Positions 1-7,530 of a stretch of DNA of 64,000 nt are shown piece by piece. The notes under the pieces are model-generated. The model saw only the letters and a program-made list of their open reading frames with translations, was not told where the DNA came from and made no database searches. This DNA comes from Planctomycetota bacterium (GTDB lineage Bacteria > Planctomycetota > Planctomycetia > Pirellulales > Lacipirellulaceae): positions 1 through 64,000 of the forward strand of contig JAKOXH010000039.1 of assembly GCA_029781135.1 (NCBI GenBank), read 5' to 3'. Each line of letters begins with the position of its first letter. The stretch's first letter is position 1. The position numbers and the translations under genes are program-made.

Positions 1-255
<255 letters not shown>

Positions 256-257
256 CA

Positions 258-1244
258 ATGTCCACCGCTACCGATCGCCGTTACGTTTGCCAGCTGAGCC
301 ACAATGAACAGATCAACCAGGTTTTCCTGGCCTCCGAAAAGCAATTGCGCCCCAACCGCAACGGCAACCTCTACCTGCAACTGCAACTCTCCGACCGCAG
401 CGGCACGATCGCGGCTCGGCTATGGAACGCCAGCGAGAACGATTACCGCGCTTTCGAAAACGGCGATTACGTGAAAATCGAGGGCAACACGCAGCTCTTC
501 CAGGGCACGATGCAGCTCATCGCCAGCTCGATCCGCCGCGCCCGCCCCGACGAAGTCAATGATGCCGATTTCAAAGTGCTGCGTGGCGACGAAATCGACC
601 GCATGGCCCATCGGCTGGCCGAAATCCTCCGCGGCATCAAGACGCCCGAACTACGCAACCTGGCCGATTGCTTCCTGATGGATGCTGACTTCATGGCCAA
701 GTTCACCGCCGCCCCGGCCGGCATGAAGAACCATCATGCCTACCAAGGCGGGCTTTTGGAACATGTCGTGGGTTTGATGGAGCTGGTGCTCGTCGTTTCG
801 CCGCGTTACCCGCGTCTGGACCAGGACAAACTACTTATCGGCGCGTTCCTGCACGATGCTGCCAAGGTCGACGAACTCAGCTACGAACGCGAAATCGCCT
901 ACACCGATGAAGGCCAGCTCCTTGGCCACATGGTCCTCGCCATGACGATGATCGACGACAAAGTGCGCGAGGCCGAACGCCTATCCGGCGAACCATTCCC
1001 GCGCCACCTGGTCACCGAAATCAAGCACATGGTCATCAGCCACCACGGCGAGTACGAATACGGCAGCGCGAAACTACCGATGACGCTCGAAGCGGTCGCC
1101 CTCCACCACCTCGACAACCTCGACGCCAAACTCGCCAGCTTCACGCAACTCATGGTGGATTGCCCCAACGTCGAAAGCAATTGGACGCAGTACCACACCA
1201 ACCTCGGCCGCAAGTTGTATAAGGGCGCGCGGAGCGAGGAGTGA
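258..1244 (+). CDS. yhaM: 3'-5' exoribonuclease, YhaM family (OB-fold + HD domain)
   Basis: A 328-residue protein with the YhaM arrangement and near its usual length of about 314. Residues 10-100 form an OB-fold nucleic-acid-binding domain (ending QLIASSIRRA). It is followed by an HD phosphohydrolase domain with a first His in LLEHVVGLMEL, the H199-D200 pair in GAFLHDAAK, and later His in HMVISHHGEYEYG and ALHHLDNLDA. Family members degrade RNA or ssDNA 3' to 5' using metal ions. The gene is followed 87 bp later by RNase R, a second 3'-5' exoribonuclease, suggesting joint RNA turnover. The start is the only sensible ATG before the OB-fold, but it abuts a heptamer repeat and has no visible Shine-Dalgarno. 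Function is assigned from architecture. Confidence 0.88.
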   Translation: MSTATDRRYVCQLSHNEQINQVFLASEKQLRPNRNGNLYLQLQLSDRSGTIAARLWNASENDYRAFENGDYVKIEGNTQLFQGTMQLIASSIRRARPDEVNDADFKVLRGDEIDRMAHRLAEILRGIKTPELRNLADCFLMDADFMAKFTAAPAGMKNHHAYQGGLLEHVVGLMELVLVVSPRYPRLDQDKLLIGAFLHDAAKVDELSYEREIAYTDEGQLLGHMVLAMTMIDDKVREAERLSGEPFPRHLVTEIKHMVISHHGEYEYGSAKLPMTLEAVALHHLDNLDAKLASFTQLMVDCPNVESNWTQYHTNLGRKLYKGARSEE

Positions 1245-1331
1245 AGAGCGAGAAAACATTAGCGCCGGCGGCAACGCCGGATGTCCCTCGACTTGTTTAG
1301 AACTACAAGTTCGAACGACAACGGAAACTAC

Positions 1332-3872
1332 ATGTCACAACTTCAAGACAAGGTCTTGGACTTTGTTTCCAGTGCCGATTATCACCCCGTCAAACCGGCC
1401 GTGATCGCCAAGCAGCTTGGCCTCGCGGATGACGCGGCGCAGGAAGTCCGAAAAACCATCAAGCGGATGGTGAAGTCTGGCGAACTCGCCTGGGGCCCAA
1501 GTCACTTGGTTTACCCCATCAAAACACACCACAAATCCACTGACGATGGCGAGGTCGCTTCAGCGACCGAGGAAGCGGCAACCGATACTCAAGCGTCAGA
1601 AGAGGCCCCCTCACCCCAACCCTCTTCCAAAGGGAGAGGGAGCAAGACCTTTCAATCCAAAATAAAAACCACGAAAACCAAGACAAAGACCAAACCCTCC
1701 GGCGATGCCAAGCACTTCACCGGCACGTTCCGCCGAGCGGCCGGCGGCTTCGGCTTCGTGCGGCCCGAAGGCACGATGCGGGCCGAGGGCCGCGATTCGG
1801 ACGTTTACATCCCCGCCAACAAGTGCGGCGATGCCGCCAGCGGCGACATCGTTTCCGTACGGCTCGAATCCAAGCGCGGCCGCATGGGCAAGATCGAAGG
1901 CCGCATCCTCGATGTCGTCGAACGAGCCACCAACCGCTTCGTTGGTGTGTATTTCGAACAGGCCGGCATGGGCATGGTGCAGATCGACGGCAAGATTTTC
2001 ACTAGCCCGATCTACGTCGGCGATCCCGGCGCGAAAGGCGTCCGCCCCGATGACAAAGTCGTCATTGAAATGGTCCGTTTCCCCTCCCACGTGCGCGATG
2101 GCGAAGGCGTGATCGTTGAAGTCCTCGGCCCGCGCGGCCAGGTCGGCGTCGACACGATGTCGATCATCTACGAATTCAATCTGCCGGGTGACTTCGCGGA
2201 AGACGTGCTCGCCGACTCCCGCCGCCATGCCGAGAAATTCGACGAGTCGATCGGCCGCGGCCGCCGCGATCTCACGGAACTCACGATCGTCACCATCGAC
2301 CCGGTCGATGCCCGCGACTTCGACGATGCGATTTCGCTCGAGCGACTCGACAACGGCCACTGGCTCCTGGGCGTCCACATTGCCGATGTTTCGCACTTTG
2401 TCGAACCGAAAACACCGCTCGATCGCGAGGCCTACGACCGAGCCACCAGCGTGTACCTGCCCGACCGCGTGATTCCGATGCTGCCGGAGATCATCTCGAA
2501 CAACCTCGCCAGCCTACAGCCCCACAAGGTGCGCTACGCCCTCACGGCAATGATGGAGTTCACCGAGGAAGGCGTCCGCGTGGCGACGGACGTGTTTAAG
2601 AGCGCGATCAAAAGCTGCCGACGATTCACGTACGAGGAAGTCGATCAGTACTTGGCCGAGAGAGCACTCGCACCACATGCTCCCACGCCATCAACAGGTA
2701 GTAAAACAACCGTGAAGCGCGCAAGAAAACGCACCCACCCAAGCCCTCTCCCGGAGGGAGAGGGAGGAATCCGTGCGACGCTCACGGCCGAAGTCGACGG
2801 CCTGCTCGCCCGCATGCACGAACTGGCGATGATCTTCCGCGCGCGCCGCTTCCAACGCGGGGCGCTCGAACTCTCGATGCCCGAAATGAAAATCGACCTC
2901 GATGCCAACGGCCGCGTCGTCGGAGCCCATCTCGAAAAGAACACCGAGAGTCACCAGATCATCGAAGAGTTCATGTTGTCGGCCAACATCGCTGTGGCCG
3001 AAACGCTGGCCGAAGCCGGCCTGTTGTTCTTGCGTCGCGTCCACGGCAGCCCCGACCCGCGCAAAATGAAGGTGCTCACCGAATTCGTCCGCGAAATCGG
3101 CTTCGATGCCGAAAACCTCGAAAACCGCTTCGAACTGCAGAAACTGCTCGATAGCGTGAAAGGTGACCCACGGGAACATGCCATCAACTACGCCACGCTC
3201 CGCTCGATGCAACGGGCCGTCTACAGCCCGGAGGATGATGGCCATTACGCCCTCGCGGCCGACTGCTATTGCCATTTCACCTCGCCCATTCGCCGCTATC
3301 CCGACCTCACGGTGCATCGCCTGATCGACCAACTCAACCGCGGCCGCAAACCCGAGCAGCGCATGGATGAGCTTCTTGCCGACGGCGACCATTGCAGTGA
3401 ACGTGAACAACGTGCCGCCGACGCCGAACGCGAACTCAACAAGGTGAAACTGCTGCTCTATATGTCCGAAAAAATCGGCAGCGAGCTCGACGGCGTCATC
3501 ACGGGCGTCGAGAATTTTGGCCTGTTCATTCGCGGCATTGAAATTCCGGCCGAGGGCTTTGTCCACATCAGCAGCCTCAACGATGACTTCTACCGCTACG
3601 ACCGGGCCGGCCACGTGATCGCCGGCTTCCGCTCCGGCAATTCGTACCGTTTAGGCGACACCGTTCGCGTGGCCGTTGCCGCCGTGGATATCGACGCCCG
3701 CGAACTCGATTTCCGCCTCGTCGCCCGCACCGGCGGCCCGAAAAAGGCCCGCATCAAACCGCCCGCCAAATCGCGCGGCAAACGCGGGGCGAAACCCACA
3801 AAATCAACCGGCGGCCGCAAAAAGAAAATCCGCCCGGGGAAAAATGAGCGCCACAAGAAGCGTGGCAGCTAA
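1332..3872 (+). CDS. rnr: Ribonuclease R (with two in-frame repeat insertions)
   Basis: Processive 3'-5' exoribonuclease of structured RNA. Reading from ATG 1332 (846 residues): N-terminal winged helix (about 1-60), cold-shock/OB domains, the RNB catalytic domain with acidic cluster D323, D326, D329, D331, D332 (IDPVDARDFDDAI), an S1 domain near residues 700-785 (GVITGVENFGLFI), and a Lys/Arg-rich tail. An in-frame ATG at 1281 would add 17 residues; 1332 fits the family start better (MSQLQDKVLDFV). Two stretches do not belong to the family fold: residues about 92-107 and about 453-481, each carrying a palindromic CCCTCT...AGAGGG element. The stop codon abuts the stop of the convergent gene at 3873. 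Confidence 0.93.
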   Translation: MSQLQDKVLDFVSSADYHPVKPAVIAKQLGLADDAAQEVRKTIKRMVKSGELAWGPSHLVYPIKTHHKSTDDGEVASATEEAATDTQASEEAPSPQPSSKGRGSKTFQSKIKTTKTKTKTKPSGDAKHFTGTFRRAAGGFGFVRPEGTMRAEGRDSDVYIPANKCGDAASGDIVSVRLESKRGRMGKIEGRILDVVERATNRFVGVYFEQAGMGMVQIDGKIFTSPIYVGDPGAKGVRPDDKVVIEMVRFPSHVRDGEGVIVEVLGPRGQVGVDTMSIIYEFNLPGDFAEDVLADSRRHAEKFDESIGRGRRDLTELTIVTIDPVDARDFDDAISLERLDNGHWLLGVHIADVSHFVEPKTPLDREAYDRATSVYLPDRVIPMLPEIISNNLASLQPHKVRYALTAMMEFTEEGVRVATDVFKSAIKSCRRFTYEEVDQYLAERALAPHAPTPSTGSKTTVKRARKRTHPSPLPEGEGGIRATLTAEVDGLLARMHELAMIFRARRFQRGALELSMPEMKIDLDANGRVVGAHLEKNTESHQIIEEFMLSANIAVAETLAEAGLLFLRRVHGSPDPRKMKVLTEFVREIGFDAENLENRFELQKLLDSVKGDPREHAINYATLRSMQRAVYSPEDDGHYALAADCYCHFTSPIRRYPDLTVHRLIDQLNRGRKPEQRMDELLADGDHCSEREQRAADAERELNKVKLLLYMSEKIGSELDGVITGVENFGLFIRGIEIPAEGFVHISSLNDDFYRYDRAGHVIAGFRSGNSYRLGDTVRVAVAAVDIDARELDFRLVARTGGPKKARIKPPAKSRGKRGAKPTKSTGGRKKKIRPGKNERHKKRGS
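1606..1650. repeat. Palindromic element inserted in-frame in rnr (copy 1)
   Basis: The near-palindrome CCCTCTTCCAAAGGGAGAGGG lies at 1620-1640, preceded by CCCCTCACCCCAAC. It is translated as SPQPSSKGRG, in the linker between the winged-helix and cold-shock parts of RNase R. The same core recurs at 2744-2764, and a related half-site (TTTCCCTCTGCGCAAGGGAGGG) lies between pstB and pstA near 45375. Confidence 0.8.
2690..2775. repeat. Palindromic element inserted in-frame in rnr (copy 2)
   Basis: The core CCCTCTCCCGGAGGGAGAGGG at 2744-2764 is translated PSPLPEGEGG. The palindrome starts at codon position 3, while copy 1 starts at codon position 1, so the two copies encode unrelated peptides. About 29 extra residues interrupt the RNB domain between the segments EEVDQYLAER and LTAEVDGLLARM, which are expected to be close together in RNase R. 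Confidence 0.8.
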
Positions 3873-4109
3873 CTATTCCGCTCGCCGTCGCCGCGGCGTA
3901 CCGTTGTCTTGCACGATTTTCGTCACCAACAGCAAGTCGACGATCGCTGTCTTTTCGCCCCCCAGCGCGATGACGATCGTCCTACCACCGGGAGTCCGCC
4001 AAATCATCTCCGGATGCGGTACATGGTGCTTTGTACCGTCTGCCAAATGAACCGTGAACGGACGAAAAGGCTGCGCTTTGGCTACGGCGTCGAGCTGTTC
4101 AGTGGTCAT
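3873..4109 (-). CDS. Small conserved planctomycete-type hypothetical protein
   Basis: A 78-residue protein starting MTTEQLDAVAKAQPFRPF, with a good AGGAG about 8 nt upstream of ATG 4109. The pattern Q-P-F-R-P-F-T-V-H-L-A-D-G, H-V-P-H-P-E, then a hydrophobic strand IVDLLLVTKI matches a small family I recall as common in planctomycetes and of unknown function. Upstream in-frame sequence up to 4286 overlaps the next gene and is not needed. It shares orientation with the beta-propeller gene 28 bp upstream (4138-5418) and converges on rnr with the two stop codons directly touching. Confidence 0.75.
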   Translation of the reverse strand: MTTEQLDAVAKAQPFRPFTVHLADGTKHHVPHPEMIWRTPGGRTIVIALGGEKTAIVDLLLVTKIVQDNGTPRRRRAE

Positions 4110-4137
4110 GGTGGAGGCTCCTGCTGACTCAATTATA

Positions 4138-5418
4138 CTATTTCTCTTGGCTCGCGGCGATCCAATACAAATGCCCGTCCGTTCGCACCAATAGCCCGTT
4201 GTTGACGAGCACCGGCGTCGGAATGATGTGCTCGCCCATGTCGTTTTCCGCCAATTGCTTGTAGCCTTTATCATCGACTTCGCCAACGAAGATCACGCCG
4301 TCTTCGCGCGTGCAAAACAGCTTGTTTCCCGCCAAGATCGGCGACGCGTAGTACTTGTTGCGATTCTTCGGCAAGTCGGCGCTCCAACGTTCTTCGCCAG
4401 TCTTGATGTCGTAACACGTAATGTGCCCGCCATCGTTGAGCACAATTGCCTTGCCGTCGACCGTCACGGGCGTCGGCACATCGGTGCTCTGCCCCTTGCC
4501 GTTTTTCTCCCATAGGCGCGCCGACTTCGTGATATCGCCTTCGCCACTGGCCCGCACACCGACCAAGAATTCGCCGCGACCATACCCCACGACCGCCATG
4601 CCGTCGCTCACCGAGGTCGATGAGATCGTCCGCCAGTGCGAGTTCTTGTTCGGATTGAAGTCGCCGCACTCCCACAGGAACTTGCCCGTGGCCGCATCGT
4701 GGCCCGTCAGATGATCGGCCCCCCAGGTCACAATCACTTCGCGGCCATCCAACTTCGCGACATGCGGCGTGGAGTACGTCTGATCGCTTTCCGGCGGGCA
4801 CTCGTATTTCCGCGCCGTTTTCCACGCCACTTCGCCCGTGTCTGGCTGGAACGCCACGAGGTACGAATCGCCCTCCTGCACCACGGCCACCACCACATTC
4901 CCCGCCGCCAACACCGGCGACGTGCCCATATCGAACCACATCGTGTCTTTGCCGAACCGCTCTTGCAGGTTCGTCTTCCACTTCTCGTTACCGGCGAAAT
5001 CGAAGCACGCGAGCATGCCGCTCTTGAAGTACACGATCACATTCCTGCCGTCGCACACCGGCGATGAATTGGCCCCGGTACCATTCCGATGCCTGCCCGC
5101 CCGCTCTGGCCCCAACGCCTTTCGCCACAGTTCCTTGCCCGCCGTGCTGAAACACAACGCGCTGTCCTGCCCGTCGATGCCGCAGGTAACGAAGATGTGA
5201 TCACCCCAGACCACCGGCGTCGAATTTCCCCGGCCCGGCACGTCGGCTTTCCACGCCACGTTCTCGGTGCTCGAAAATTTGAGCGGATAATCGCCCGCGG
5301 CCGCCGTACCATTCCCGTTCGGCCCCCGCCACTGTGGCCAGTTATCGGCAGCCGCAACACGATTCAACAGCGACGTGAAAACGACTGCAACGACCGCGAT
5401 ATCGAAAAGCCTGCGCAT
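4138..5418 (-). CDS. Secreted PQQ-like beta-propeller repeat protein
   Basis: A 426-residue protein with an N-terminal signal peptide (hydrophobic 7-22, cleavage near the AAA around residue 23). The hallmark WPQWRGP opening and repeated W-x-x-x-L / G-K-x-L-W blades (GKELWRKAL, GEVAWKTA, GKFLWECG, GEERWSADL) mark a PQQ-binding-like beta-propeller. Such single-domain planctomycete proteins are exported and presumed to be structural or binding modules. No catalytic dehydrogenase residues can be assigned, so enzyme activity should not be assumed. It lies upstream of the small gene at 3873-4109 on the same strand. Function beyond a periplasmic or surface propeller is unknown. Confidence 0.85.
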   Translation of the reverse strand: MRRLFDIAVVAVVFTSLLNRVAAADNWPQWRGPNGNGTAAAGDYPLKFSSTENVAWKADVPGRGNSTPVVWGDHIFVTCGIDGQDSALCFSTAGKELWRKALGPERAGRHRNGTGANSSPVCDGRNVIVYFKSGMLACFDFAGNEKWKTNLQERFGKDTMWFDMGTSPVLAAGNVVVAVVQEGDSYLVAFQPDTGEVAWKTARKYECPPESDQTYSTPHVAKLDGREVIVTWGADHLTGHDAATGKFLWECGDFNPNKNSHWRTISSTSVSDGMAVVGYGRGEFLVGVRASGEGDITKSARLWEKNGKGQSTDVPTPVTVDGKAIVLNDGGHITCYDIKTGEERWSADLPKNRNKYYASPILAGNKLFCTREDGVIFVGEVDDKGYKQLAENDMGEHIIPTPVLVNNGLLVRTDGHLYWIAASQEK

Positions 5419-5649
5419 GAATATTCCAATCAGCTACGAGTGCGAGTTCGAATTCCCAAACTCAATATGACAAGTATCGCAACTCCACTGCCAAAACGCC
5501 AGAATCTCCGCCTTCGTAGCGTGCGAAATGCCTGCCCCCTGACAGTCCGGCACGCAACCACTAAAATACGAATTCACTTTGACAACTCGTAACGCCGCCC
5601 GCGACCGCCGGTCGCGGCTTCGTGGCCCGCCAACGTCGAGCGACCGCCG

Positions 5650-6804
5650 ATGACGACCGAATTACTCCGCACTCCGCTCCACGATTGGCACGTCGCCCAC
5701 GGCGGACGCATGGTCGACTTCGCCGGCTGGAGCATGCCGGTCCAGTACTCGTCGATCGTCGAGGAACACCACGCCACCCGCAACGCGGTCGGCGTGTTCG
5801 ATATCAGCCACATGGGCCGGCTGCAGTTCTTTCGACCGGCAGCGACTAATTTTCTTGACACCATCGTCACCCGCCGCGTGACGGACATGAAACGCTACCA
5901 GATCCGCTACGGGCTGATTTGTAACGAAGACGGCGGAATTCTCGACGACGTACTCGTGTACTCAGGCTTGCCCTCTGAGGGTGCGTTCAGCATGGTCGTG
6001 AATGCGAGCAATCGCGAGAAGATCGTCGCTTGGCTAAGTAAACAGCAGTCCGCATTTCCAAATAAGCAGTTTCTTTCTTTTGGCGACAACACGCTCTACA
6101 TCGCGATGTTCGCCGTGCAGGGTCCGAAAGCACTTGAGATACTTCAGCCACTATTCGTCGGCTACGAGGCGACTTCGGCCGTCGATCTTGCCGCAATTCC
6201 ATACTACCGCTTCACGTTCGGTTGGCTTGGCAGCCAATCAAATAACCATACCGTCTCTGTAAGCCGCACTGGTTACACTGGTGAAGACGGATTCGAGATC
6301 ATGTGCAATAGCAATGAGGCAGCAGACATTTGGGCCCTAGTCATCGCCGCCGCCAATCGGGTCGGCGGCATGGCCTGTGGCCTCGGTGCCCGCGACACGC
6401 TCCGCCTCGAAGCCGCGATGCCGCTCTACGGCCACGAATTGAGCGAAACGATCAACCCCATCCAGGCCGGCCTCGGCTTCGCCGTGAACTTGAAGGACCG
6501 CAGGTTCATCGGCAGCGAGGCCCTCGCCCGCTTCGCCGTCGACAAGTCGCAGCCCGTCCGTATCGGCCTGGAACTCGCCGGCAAACGCGTCCCCCGCCAA
6601 GGCTGCCCGGTGCTGCAAAACGACACCGTCGTCGGCGAAGTGACCAGTGGCACGTTTTCGCCGACGCTCGAAAAACCGATCGCGATGGCCTACGTCCAGC
6701 CCGCCGCCCAAGCCCTCGGCATGAAACTCCAAATCGACATCCGCGGCACGCAGCACCCAGCAACCGTCATGCCGCTACCGTTTTACAGTCGCAAGAAAGA
6801 TTAA
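5650..6804 (+). CDS. gcvT: Glycine cleavage system T protein (aminomethyltransferase)
   Basis: Transfers the aminomethyl carbon from lipoylated GcvH to tetrahydrofolate, releasing ammonia. At 384 residues it is close to the family norm. Motifs: HxxHGGRMVDFAGWSMPVQY-type opening, GVFDISHMG, SRTGYTGEDGFEI, and ACGLGARDTLRLEAAMPLYGHEL carrying the conserved Asp and Arg of the folate site. It is the first gene of a co-directional cluster gcvT-gcvH-gcvPA-gcvPB-lipoate ligase. The 231 bp upstream contains no glycine-riboswitch pattern that I could recognise. No strong Shine-Dalgarno precedes ATG 5650; the start is set by the family N-terminus (LRTPLHDWH). Confidence 0.95.
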   Translation: MTTELLRTPLHDWHVAHGGRMVDFAGWSMPVQYSSIVEEHHATRNAVGVFDISHMGRLQFFRPAATNFLDTIVTRRVTDMKRYQIRYGLICNEDGGILDDVLVYSGLPSEGAFSMVVNASNREKIVAWLSKQQSAFPNKQFLSFGDNTLYIAMFAVQGPKALEILQPLFVGYEATSAVDLAAIPYYRFTFGWLGSQSNNHTVSVSRTGYTGEDGFEIMCNSNEAADIWALVIAAANRVGGMACGLGARDTLRLEAAMPLYGHELSETINPIQAGLGFAVNLKDRRFIGSEALARFAVDKSQPVRIGLELAGKRVPRQGCPVLQNDTVVGEVTSGTFSPTLEKPIAMAYVQPAAQALGMKLQIDIRGTQHPATVMPLPFYSRKKD

Positions 6805-6952
6805 CCACGGAGTCACGGAGAACACGGAGATCCGATTTATGATTGATGATTTGATGATTGACGATTGAAGAAACGAAGTTGATCTCAAGTCCTCCAAATC
6901 TTAAATCATAAATCGTCAATCTTAAATCCGCCTCCTCCGTGCCTCCGTGGTA
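6803..6952. repeat. Long inverted repeat between gcvT and gcvH
   Basis: Outer arms read AACCACGGAGTCACGGAG (from 6803) and CCTCCGTGCCTCCGTGGT (to about 6951). Inner AT-rich arms are made of ATGATTGATGATTTGATG-like and AAATCATAAATCGTCAATC-like filler. It fills the whole gcvT-gcvH gap and ends about 10 bp before the gcvH ribosome binding site. Confidence 0.8.
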
Positions 6953-6974
6953 AAAAAACTGAAGGAAGAAATAC

Positions 6975-7373
6975 GTGAAACCAGAAAATCTCCTCTTCGC
7001 CAAAACGCACGAATGGGTCGCCGTCACCACCGAAGGCGGCCAAAAGGTCGCCACCATCGGCCTCTCCCAATTCGCCGTCGAGGCCCTCACCGACCTCGTG
7101 TTCATCGAGCTGCCGAAAGTCGGCCGCCAGGTCGCGGCCGAGGAATCGTTCTGCGAAGTCGAATCGGTGAAGGCCGTAAGCGACGTGTATGCACCCGTCG
7201 CCGGCGAGGTGATCGCCGCCAACGACCAACTGGCCGACAACCTAGAGCTTCTCAGCAACTCTCCCTACGAAGAAGGCTGGATCGCCCGCATCAAAATCGC
7301 CGACGAAGCCGGCCTCAAGAACCTGATGGACTACGCGGCGTACCAAAAACAATGCGCCGAAGAGTCGCACTAA
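6975..7373 (+). CDS. gcvH: Glycine cleavage system H protein (lipoyl carrier)
   Basis: A 132-residue lipoyl-domain carrier that shuttles the aminomethyl intermediate between the P, T and L proteins. The lipoylation site is K66 in EVESVKAVSDVYAP. Flanking family motifs are TIGLSQFAVEALTDLVFIELP and the C-terminal EEGWIARIKI. The start codon is GTG at 6975, supported by AAGGAAG about 7 nt upstream. It follows gcvT after a 170-bp gap filled by an inverted repeat. A lipoate-protein ligase homologue four genes downstream is a plausible modifying enzyme. Confidence 0.95.
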   Translation: MKPENLLFAKTHEWVAVTTEGGQKVATIGLSQFAVEALTDLVFIELPKVGRQVAAEESFCEVESVKAVSDVYAPVAGEVIAANDQLADNLELLSNSPYEEGWIARIKIADEAGLKNLMDYAAYQKQCAEESH

Positions 7374-7396
7374 TATTGAATTGTATTGCTCGCTCT

Positions 7397-7512
7397 TAGC
7401 GTCGGCCGCCTTTAGCGTCGGCCGCCAGGCCGAATCTCAACCAACAACCGCCGCCACCTCTCGCACACCAGCACGCACACCACTAAATCCGACCTTGCGG
7501 TCGGCGCTAAAC
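7397..7512. repeat. Inverted repeat between gcvH and gcvPA
   Basis: Arms TTTAGCGTCGGCCGC (7411-7425, preceded by a second copy CTTAGCGTCGGCCGCC) and GCGGTCGGCGCTAAA (7497-7511). The gap carries no other signal. The open frame extending upstream of ATG 7531 through this repeat is not considered coding. Confidence 0.75.
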
Positions 7513-7530
7513 ACTTCGATTTGCAACAAC

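Noticed and set aside
1611..3614. Long antisense open frames inside rnr
   Set aside because: Shadows of RNase R, whose catalytic motifs are clear on the + strand.
4110..4286. Upstream extension of the small 78-residue protein
   Set aside because: It overlaps the beta-propeller gene's 3' end, while the ATG at 4109 has a good Shine-Dalgarno.
5419..5649. Glycine riboswitch upstream of gcvT
   Set aside because: No recognisable tandem glycine-aptamer core or terminator hairpin was seen in the 231-bp gap.
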